Source: an uncultured Paracoccaceae bacterium
GTDB taxonomy: Bacteria; Pseudomonadota; Alphaproteobacteria; Rhodobacterales; Rhodobacteraceae
Direction: 5' to 3'
NCBI GenBank assembly: GCA_937900975.1
Contig: CALCPC010000353.1
Location: 1 to 6,072 of the forward strand
Length of the DNA: 6,072 nucleotides
The position numbers were made by a program, and so were the translations under genes. The number at the start of each line of letters is the position of its first letter. Positions within the stretch are counted from its first letter, which is position 1. This document shows, piece by piece, positions 1 through 5,108 of this stretch. The notes beneath the pieces are model-generated. The model saw only the letters and a list, made by a program, of their open reading frames with translations, was not told where the DNA came from and searched no databases.

Positions 1-839
1 AAGGCCAGATGCAACAGCCCGATCGTGTCGCCATGCGCGATCACCGGAAGGCAGAAATAGGGCACATCCGGATCGTCGACATGCGCGCAGGGAAAGTCGA
101 TATCGCCGGTGCCGTAAGCATAGGCCCGCCCGCGGCGCAGCGCCCAGCAATCGTCGGGCATGATGTGATCGCTGAAGAACACCGGCCCCCACTGGCTGGC
201 AAGGTTCAGCGTCGCCCGATCCTCACTATAGATGAAAAGCTGCCCGGCCGATTCCGGCAACAGCGTGCGCATACAGCGGTTAACGATCTTCAGAAGCTCA
301 TCCAGGGTCTTGGCGGCGTAAAACCACCCGCTCGATTGCGACAACAGCTTGCGTTCGGCGCGCCCGATATGCTCAAGCTCCGTGTCGACCTCGCCCCCAG
401 GCTCTGCGATCGAAATGGCCGTCGGCTCCGCCTGGCGGCGCAGCGTGACCAGGAAATGGGAGTAGCGATCCTCACCATCCTTGATCGGCGTTCCGATCAG
501 GCTGAACCATCCCCGTCCGTCAGGCTCTCCATAAAGCGCGGTTTCGGCCTTCAGCGCCCGCCCCTCCGTCACCGATTGGCGCAGACGGTCCACGGCCATC
601 GGATCCGTCTCGGGCCCGATCAGCAGCGTTGTGGACTCCAGCGCCAAGATATCCTCAAGCGCGGCATCGCAAAGCGTCAGGAATGCAGGGTTGGCCCACA
701 GCAGGCGACCGTCCTTATCGACCACATACATCGCGTCAGGCGTCTGAGCGACGGCCAAACGCGCAAAAAATTCTTGCATACGCGGAGGGGGGATTTTGCC
801 CGAACCTTCCGACGGGTCGGTCCCGTTCTCATTGATCAT
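1..839 (-). CDS. PAS-GAF sensory protein, N-terminal part (C-terminus beyond window)
   Basis: The frame is open from ATG 839-837 to the left edge, giving 279 residues with no stop. Residues about 21-135 read as a PAS domain: TPDAMYVVDKDGRLLWANPAF is replaced by key residues D35, D41-G44, N50 and F53, followed by the strand around W111-G116 and a final strand FLVTLRR. Residues about 172-279 look like a GAF domain, with the motif DCWALRRGRAY at 230-240 and a closing strand LPVIAHGDTIGLLHLA. GAF domains with a DCWALRxGR motif are, from memory, common next to GGDEF diguanylate cyclase modules, so a GGDEF or other output domain downstream is a reasonable guess but is not seen. No transmembrane segment is present in this part, so it is probably cytoplasmic. 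The start is uncertain: AGGA abuts the ATG directly, and the frame stays open upstream with a TTG at 884-882. The ligand is unknown. Confidence 0.85.
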   Translation of the reverse strand, partial: MINENGTDPSEGSGKIPPPRMQEFFARLAVAQTPDAMYVVDKDGRLLWANPAFLTLCDAALEDILALESTTLLIGPETDPMAVDRLRQSVTEGRALKAETALYGEPDGRGWFSLIGTPIKDGEDRYSHFLVTLRRQAEPTAISIAEPGGEVDTELEHIGRAERKLLSQSSGWFYAAKTLDELLKIVNRCMRTLLPESAGQLFIYSEDRATLNLASQWGPVFFSDHIMPDDCWALRRGRAYAYGTGDIDFPCAHVDDPDVPYFCLPVIAHGDTIGLLHLA

Positions 840-905
840 TCCTGGCGTGGCCTCGTCACTGCGGTCACCACAGTTTCTGCTCAACGCCTTAACAATCGGT
901 TCCCG

Positions 906-924
906 AGGGCGGATCCACCGCCCT
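906..924. other. GC-rich hairpin between icd and the PAS-GAF gene
   Basis: The inverted repeat AGGGCGG (906-912) and CCGCCCT (918-924) is perfect over 7 bp with a 5-base loop ATCCA. It lies in the 150-bp gap downstream of icd and upstream of the PAS-GAF start, about 20 bp from the larger hairpin at 944-975. No T-run follows on either strand, so it is not a standard intrinsic terminator. It may stabilise the icd 3' end or structure the leader of the next gene. Confidence 0.5.
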
Positions 925-943
925 ACGGAGAAGGGCCCGCCAC

Positions 944-975
944 CGGTTTTGCCCGCAACGTGCCGGGCAAAACCG
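944..975. terminator. Perfect 12-bp hairpin downstream of icd, possible terminator
   Basis: CGGTTTTGCCCG (944-955) and CGGGCAAAACCG (964-975) are exact reverse complements separated by 8 bases. The repeat starts 15 bp past the icd stop on the minus strand. The position fits transcription termination or 3'-end protection of icd mRNA. However, the T-run is inside the 5' arm and no U-tract follows the 3' arm in either direction, so classical Rho-independent termination is not assured. The hairpin is certain; the function is inferred. Confidence 0.5.
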
Positions 976-985
976 CGGTCTGCGC

Positions 986-997
986 CGGGCTAGCCCG
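986..997. repeat. 12-bp palindrome spanning the icd stop codon
   Basis: CGGGCTAGCCCG is a perfect palindrome covering the last icd codons and the TAG stop. CGGGC is also an arm element of the 944-975 hairpin 11 bp away. With no loop it would form only a short stem, so it may be chance in GC-rich DNA. Confidence 0.35.
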
Positions 998-2204
998 CCA
1001 GCGCTGCGTTCAGGTTTTCGTCGATTTTCTCAAGAAAACCTTCCGTGGTCAGCCATTTCTGGTCCGGGCCGACCAGCAAGGCCAGATCTTTGGTCATAAA
1101 GCCGCTTTCCACCGTCTCGACGATCACCTTTTCCAGCGTCTCAGCAAACTCCATCAATTTTGCGTTTTCATCCAGTTTCGCCCGGTGTTTCAGGCCGCCG
1201 GTCCAAGCGTAAATCGATGCGATGGAGTTGGTGGAGGTCGCCTCCCCCTTCTGATGCTGGCGATAATGCCGGTGGACGGCGCCGTGGGCGGCCTCGGCCT
1301 CGACGGTTTTGCCATCGGGCGTCATCAGCTGGCTTGTCATCAGCCCGAGAGAGCCAAAGCCCTGGGCCACCGTGTCGGACTGCACATCGCCGTCATAGTT
1401 TTTGCAGGCCCAAACATACCCGCCCGACCATTTCATCGCCGCCGCGACCATGTCGTCGATAAGGCGGTGCTCATACGTGATGCCGGCGGCCTTGAACTTG
1501 TCGGCGAATTCCTCGTCGAACACTTTTTGGAACAGGAGCATGAACTGACCGTCATACTGTTTCAGGATCGTGTTCTTGGTGGAGAGGTAGACCGGCCAAC
1601 CCAGTTTTAGCCCATAGTTGAACGAGGCGCGCGCGAAATCGATGATCGACTGGTCGAGGTTGTACATCCCCATATAGATGCCCGAGGCCGGCGCATCGAA
1701 GACCTCATGCTCGATCACATCGCCGTTCTCGCCCACGAACTTCATCGACAGTTTGCCAGGGCCGGGGAACTTCATATCCGTGGCGCGGTATTGGTCGCCA
1801 AAGGCGTGGCGCCCGATCACGATGGGCTTGGTCCAGCCGGGAACCAGGCGGGGGACGTTTTTGCAGATGATCGGCGCGCGGAAGACGACGCCGCCCAGGA
1901 TGTTGCGAATGGTGCCGTTGGGGCTGCGCCACATCTTCTTCAGCCCAAATTCCTCCACCCGCGCTTCGTCGGGGGTGCTGGTCGCGCATTTGACGCCGAC
2001 ACCGATTTCCTTGATCTTGTTGGCCGCGTCGATGGTGATCTGATCGTCGGTGGCGTCCCGGCTTTCCATCCCAAGGTCGTAGTAAAGCAGATCGACGTCG
2101 AGATAGGGCAGGATCAGCTTGTCCTTGATGAACTGCCAGATGATCCGGGTCATCTCGTCGCCGTCAAGCTCAACGACGGGGTTCTCTACCTTGATCTTGG
2201 TCAT
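990..2204 (-). CDS. icd: NADP-dependent isocitrate dehydrogenase
   Basis: This 404-residue protein matches the eukaryote-like homodimeric IDH family over its full length. It oxidatively decarboxylates isocitrate to 2-oxoglutarate in the TCA cycle, producing NADPH in the cytoplasm with a Mg or Mn cofactor. By comparison with human IDH1 from memory, the substrate-site residues T77, S94, R100, R109, R132 and Y139 are all present at the same numbers. The catalytic lysine is K210 and the metal aspartates are D250, D273 and D277. The NADP loop is odd: the usual HGTVTRH reads HGAVHRH (307-313), while R312 and H313, which contact the 2'-phosphate, remain. The ATG at 2204-2202 is supported by AAAAGGA (2216-2210) five bases upstream, and the stop is TAG at 992-990. 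The gene is divergent from trmJ and is followed by hairpins and a co-oriented PAS-GAF gene. Identity is secure. Confidence 0.98.
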   Translation of the reverse strand: MTKIKVENPVVELDGDEMTRIIWQFIKDKLILPYLDVDLLYYDLGMESRDATDDQITIDAANKIKEIGVGVKCATSTPDEARVEEFGLKKMWRSPNGTIRNILGGVVFRAPIICKNVPRLVPGWTKPIVIGRHAFGDQYRATDMKFPGPGKLSMKFVGENGDVIEHEVFDAPASGIYMGMYNLDQSIIDFARASFNYGLKLGWPVYLSTKNTILKQYDGQFMLLFQKVFDEEFADKFKAAGITYEHRLIDDMVAAAMKWSGGYVWACKNYDGDVQSDTVAQGFGSLGLMTSQLMTPDGKTVEAEAAHGAVHRHYRQHQKGEATSTNSIASIYAWTGGLKHRAKLDENAKLMEFAETLEKVIVETVESGFMTKDLALLVGPDQKWLTTEGFLEKIDENLNAALAG

Positions 2205-2209
2205 AGCTG

Positions 2210-2216
2210 TCCTTTT
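2210..2216 (-). promoter_or_regulatory. icd ribosome binding site
   Basis: AAAAGGA on the minus strand ends five bases before the icd ATG. It is a good Shine-Dalgarno match and fixes the start used here. Confidence 0.75.
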
Positions 2217-2239
2217 CTCTAAGCGCGACTCGCGGGGTC

Positions 2240-2267
2240 GCTATAGCGCACCGGCAGGGTTTTCGAA
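2240..2267 (-). promoter_or_regulatory. Candidate icd promoter
   Basis: On the minus strand, TATAGC (2245-2240) lies 16 bp downstream of TTCGAA (2267-2262). The -10 element is reasonable, but the -35 matches TTGACA at only three of six bases. It would give an icd leader of about 30 bases. The same TTCGAA is also correctly placed for the divergent trmJ promoter. Inferred from spacing only. Confidence 0.35.
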
Positions 2268-2290
2268 AGCGTAGTATGCTGCGGTATACT
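2262..2290 (+). promoter_or_regulatory. Candidate trmJ promoter with overlapping dyad
   Basis: TATACT (2285-2290) is one base from the -10 consensus and sits 17 bp after TTCGAA (2262-2267), a weak -35. The leader to the chosen trmJ start would be about 100 bases. An imperfect dyad, AGTATGC (2273-2279) against GGTATACT (2283-2290), overlaps the -10 and could be an operator. Inferred, with no experimental support. Confidence 0.4.
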
Positions 2291-2397
2291 GATCTGGAGG
2301 CGCTCCGGCCTAGCGGCAAAGCATTGCGGCGGCCATGGCGGGGCGATATGACGCGGGTCGGAACGGGCGGCAAACCAGGATGGAGGCAAGGGCCGGG

Positions 2398-3165
2398 ATG
2401 GCGGGAACCGACCACAGCGCAGCCGCGCCGGCACCGACGCCTGGACCGGTCATGATCTTGGTGCGCCCCCAGATGGGTGAGAACATCGGCGCGGCGGCCC
2501 GGGCGATGTGGAATTTCGGGCTAGAGACCCTGCGCCTGGTCGCACCGCGCGACGGCTGGCCGAACCCCAAGGCGGTTGCGATGGCGTCTGGCGCGGCGCG
2601 GGTTATCGATGGCGTGGCTTTGGTCGGGCGGACCGAGGAGGCGCTGGCCGATCTGCATCATGTTTATGCCACGACGGCGCGGGGGCGGGATTTGACCAAG
2701 GCGGTGCTCGACCCCGCCACCGCCATGGCCGACGCGGCCCGCCGCATCGCCGAGGGGCAGCGCGTCGGCGTCCTCTTCGGGCCGGAACGGGCGGGGTTGG
2801 AGAACGCCGATCTGGTCTGGGCCAATGCGCTCGTTTCCGTGCCGGTCAACCCGGCCTTCGCCTCGCTGAACCTTGCGCAATGCGTGCTGCTGATGGCCTA
2901 TGAATGGGGCCAGGCGGCGGGGGCCGCGATGCCAGCGCCCGGCGGCAAGGGGCGACCGGCCGAGGGGATTGAGCGTCTTCGCCTGGTCGAAACGTTGGAA
3001 GCGCGGCTTGACACCGCTGGCTTCTTCTGGCCCGAGGAGAAGGCTGACAGCCTGCGAGAGAACCTGCGCAATCTGGTCTCGCGTTTGCCGCTAACCGACG
3101 CCGATGTGCGCACGCTGCACGGGATTTTTCGCGCCTTGGCCGACAGGCATCCGACACGGAACTGA
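2398..3165 (+). CDS. trmJ: tRNA (cytidine/uridine-32) 2'-O-methyltransferase, TrmJ type
   Basis: This 255-residue SPOUT-family enzyme is predicted to use S-adenosylmethionine to methylate the ribose of nucleotide 32 in tRNA anticodon loops. Visible motifs are the N-terminal ILVRPQMGENIGAAARAMWN (20-39, with the conserved R35), ATTARGR (91-97), the knot segment VLFGPERAGL (125-134) and NPAFASLNLAQCV (151-163) running into AYEWG. The C-terminal helical region, from IERLRLVETLEARLDTAGFF to TLHGIFRALADR, matches the TrmJ dimer extension and favours TrmJ over TrmL or TrmH. In-frame ATGs occur at 2335, 2380, 2398 and 2452. I chose 2398 because AAGG lies six bases upstream and the preceding codons look unlike the family. 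The ATG at 2452 would start directly at the first strand. It is divergent from icd. Substrate specificity is inferred from the family. Confidence 0.92.
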   Translation: MAGTDHSAAAPAPTPGPVMILVRPQMGENIGAAARAMWNFGLETLRLVAPRDGWPNPKAVAMASGAARVIDGVALVGRTEEALADLHHVYATTARGRDLTKAVLDPATAMADAARRIAEGQRVGVLFGPERAGLENADLVWANALVSVPVNPAFASLNLAQCVLLMAYEWGQAAGAAMPAPGGKGRPAEGIERLRLVETLEARLDTAGFFWPEEKADSLRENLRNLVSRLPLTDADVRTLHGIFRALADRHPTRN

Positions 3166-3222
3166 AAGACCCGGCGGAAAGGTGCCGAAAATCACGATTG
3201 GGGCGCGCGTAACCCGTTAAGT

Positions 3223-3228
3223 TATAAG
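3223..3228 (+). promoter_or_regulatory. Candidate -10 element upstream of the protease
   Basis: TATAAG lies in a short AT-rich patch (3217-3233) within the otherwise GC-rich 168-bp gap between trmJ and the protease, about 105 bp before the protease start. No good -35 is seen at the expected distance; the nearest is TTGGGG at 3198-3203 with a 19-bp spacer. The protease therefore probably has its own promoter here, but this is weak. Confidence 0.3.
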
Positions 3229-3285
3229 GTAATCTCCCGCCAAACCATCGACGGCTTGTGGATGTTCCGGTAAGTGGATCGTCCG

Positions 3286-3303
3286 GGCCCGTCGTCAAGG
3301 GCC
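3286..3303 (+). other. Short hairpin upstream of the protease
   Basis: GGCCC (3286-3290) pairs with GGGCC (3299-3303) over an 8-base loop, about 17 bp before the protease ribosome binding site. It is too short and lacks a T-run, so it is not called a terminator. It might be a leader element or chance. Confidence 0.25.
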
Positions 3304-3319
3304 TTCCCACATATCTTAT

Positions 3320-3324
3320 AGGAG
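3320..3324 (+). promoter_or_regulatory. Protease ribosome binding site
   Basis: AGGAG ends nine bases before ATG 3334. It is a strong Shine-Dalgarno and settles the protease start. Confidence 0.75.
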
Positions 3325-3333
3325 TTCTTTGAT

Positions 3334-4941
3334 ATGAGAACGTTTGACGGGGAGTTCGGACTAGGGGGCGGTCTTCCCGAGGCGGCAGAGGGGCTGGATC
3401 TGCAAACTTCAGTTCTGGCGGGCGGTCTCGGCGACAAGCTCGACGCGCTCAACCTGCCCAAGATGATGGACAAGCTGCTGGAGGCGACGTCCGCCCCCAT
3501 CGCGCTTGCCGTCGCGGCCGAGGCCTATGCCGGCACCGATGCCGGTGCGATCATCGACCGGGCGATGGACCGGCTTTCCGACATCGCCGACACCATCGCC
3601 GAAGTTGCGCCCGACGGCTTCACCTTCCCGGCGCTGGAGCATATCGAAAACTTTGGCTGCTGCTGCATCGGCTGTCTGAAGGCCGACACGCTGGCGACCA
3701 ACCCCGATGCGCTGATCGCCACGCAATACACCGATGCGATCAACTGGGGCGGCGACAACAACATCGTCGATTCTGACGATTTCAACGCCGATGGCGACCT
3801 GATCATCCACTACTATTTTGAGCCGGATCAGGGCAGTTTCTCGATCTTCCCGCGCCTCGAATGGACCGACTACGAAGAAGGCCAGATCCGCGAGGCGTTC
3901 GACGTCTATGAAACGCTGATCAATGTTGAGTTCGTCGAGACCACCGATAAGTCGGAAGCTGAGTTCACGTTGAACAAGATCAACAGCTTCGGCATCTTCC
4001 TTGGGGTCATGAACCCCCCGGGTGAGGCGCAGGCCGGCGCCGCCGGGTTCGCCGCGCAGCCCGGTGCTGCGGGCTGGACCGATGAGGCCGGCGGCGGTCT
4101 TGAAAAGGGCGGCTACGGCTGGATTACCATCGTGCATGAGTTTGGCCATGGCCTCGGCCTGGCACATCCGCATGACAACGGCGGCAACTCCTCAATCCTG
4201 CCGGGCGTGAACGGCGACCCCCAGACCGATACGGGCACCTTCGATCTGAACCAGGGCGTCTACACGATGCTGTCCTACGACGATGGCTGGGCGCTGAACC
4301 CGGCTGGCGCAATCGGGCGCGACGATGTCATCGATTACGGCTATATCGCGGGTCCGATGGCGGTCGATATCGGCGTCTTGCAGACGAAATACGGCGCCAA
4401 CACGGACCACGCCACCGGCGACGACGTCTATCTGATGCCGGATTTCAATGGCCCCGGCACGTATTTCGAGGCGATCTGGGATGCCGGCGGAACCGACGAG
4501 ATGCGCTATGACGGCAGCCGCGACGCGGTGATCGATCTGCGCGCCGCGACGCTAGAGATCGAAGAGGGCGGCGGCGGCAACGTCTCCAACGCGTTCGGGA
4601 TCTATGGCGGTTATACCATCGCAAACGGTGTCGTGATCGAAAATGCCACCGGCGGGTCGGGCGACGACGTCATTGTGTCCAACGCGGCCGACAACGTGCT
4701 GACCGGCAACGCCGGTTCGGACATCTTCGTCTTTACCGAGACGGGCGGCGGCGTCGACACGATCACCGATTTCGAGGTCGGTTTCGACCTTGTCGATCTT
4801 AGCGATCTCGACTTTGCGCGCCGCGATGCCTCGATCAGCAATGAGGCGGGGGGCGTCGAACTGACGATCTTCGATCAGACGATCATTTTTACGGGGCTGG
4901 AGCGGTCGGATCTGTCGTTGAGCGACTTCCTCCTCAGCTAA
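3334..4941 (+). CDS. Serralysin-like M10 zinc metalloprotease with RTX C-terminal domain
   Basis: This 535-residue protein is predicted to be a secreted calcium-dependent endopeptidase. The zinc site is HEFGHGLGLAH (268-278), with H268, H272 and H278 as ligands and E269 catalytic. TMLSY (311-315) supplies the Met-turn (M312) and the tyrosine ligand Y315. The catalytic domain spans about 125-350. Residues 390-490 match the M10 C-terminal domain: DLRAATLEI, IANGVVIENATGGSGDDV, then TGNAGSDIFVF and DTITDFEVGFDLVDLSDL. Only about two RTX nonapeptides are recognisable, fewer than usual. There is no N-terminal signal peptide, and the C-terminus DFLLS (Asp then hydrophobics) resembles type I secretion signals of this family. 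No ABC exporter genes are in the window. The N-terminal region of about 120 residues ends in a CCCIGC cluster (109-114), the only cysteines. The substrate is unknown. Confidence 0.93.
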   Translation: MRTFDGEFGLGGGLPEAAEGLDLQTSVLAGGLGDKLDALNLPKMMDKLLEATSAPIALAVAAEAYAGTDAGAIIDRAMDRLSDIADTIAEVAPDGFTFPALEHIENFGCCCIGCLKADTLATNPDALIATQYTDAINWGGDNNIVDSDDFNADGDLIIHYYFEPDQGSFSIFPRLEWTDYEEGQIREAFDVYETLINVEFVETTDKSEAEFTLNKINSFGIFLGVMNPPGEAQAGAAGFAAQPGAAGWTDEAGGGLEKGGYGWITIVHEFGHGLGLAHPHDNGGNSSILPGVNGDPQTDTGTFDLNQGVYTMLSYDDGWALNPAGAIGRDDVIDYGYIAGPMAVDIGVLQTKYGANTDHATGDDVYLMPDFNGPGTYFEAIWDAGGTDEMRYDGSRDAVIDLRAATLEIEEGGGGNVSNAFGIYGGYTIANGVVIENATGGSGDDVIVSNAADNVLTGNAGSDIFVFTETGGGVDTITDFEVGFDLVDLSDLDFARRDASISNEAGGVELTIFDQTIIFTGLERSDLSLSDFLLS

Positions 4942-4960
4942 AGCGCGCGTCTTAAGCGCT

Positions 4961-5002
4961 GCGGGGCGCGGCGGGGCCAGATCCCCAACGCGCGCGCCCC
5001 GC
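4961..5002. terminator. Strong GC hairpin downstream of the protease, possible terminator
   Basis: GCGGGGCGCG (4961-4970) and CGCGCCCCGC (4993-5002) form a perfect 10-bp stem. The 22-base loop contains a second GGGG (4973-4976) and CCCC (4983-4986) stem. It begins 20 bp past the protease stop. There is no T-run afterwards, so termination may be weak or may need Rho. Position makes it the best candidate for ending the protease transcript. Confidence 0.5.
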
Positions 5003-5011
5003 CCACAACCC

Positions 5012-5033
5012 GGCTATCCCCGCAGGGACAGCC
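5012..5033. other. Second hairpin upstream of ctaA
   Basis: GGCTATCCC (5012-5020) pairs with GGGACAGCC (5025-5033) with one A-C mismatch and a 4-base loop CGCA. It sits 10 bp after the larger hairpin and about 75 bp before ctaA. It could be part of a termination region or a structured ctaA leader. The pairing is visible; the role is not known. Confidence 0.35.
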
Positions 5034-5108
5034 CCTCGGCCCAAATGCCGCCTTGCCGCCGGAACGGGCAACGATTACCTCTGCCCCATCACGATCCAGG
5101 GCGCAGAA

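Noticed and set aside
944..975. Attachment site or insertion-sequence end
   Set aside because: The inverted repeat has no partner copy, target duplication or integrase/transposase in the window. A transcript-end hairpin is simpler.
9..1610. 533-codon open frame on the plus strand
   Set aside because: It runs antisense to both the PAS-GAF gene and icd, crossing their gap. Its translation is Arg/Pro/Gly-rich with no domain, while the opposite strand has two recognisable proteins. Long antisense frames are expected in GC-rich DNA.
2335..2397. Upstream in-frame starts for trmJ (2335 and 2380)
   Set aside because: The extra residues are Arg/Gly-rich and unlike the family N-terminus, and neither ATG has a well-spaced ribosome binding site. 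2398 is better placed.
3217..3233. CtrA-like TTAA-N7-TTAA site upstream of the protease
   Set aside because: One TTAA is present (3217-3220), but the second half reads GGTAA rather than TTAA at the required spacing.
3409..4173. 254-codon open frame on the minus strand
   Set aside because: It lies wholly antisense to the protease, whose zinc motif and ribosome binding site are clear. No recognisable domain.
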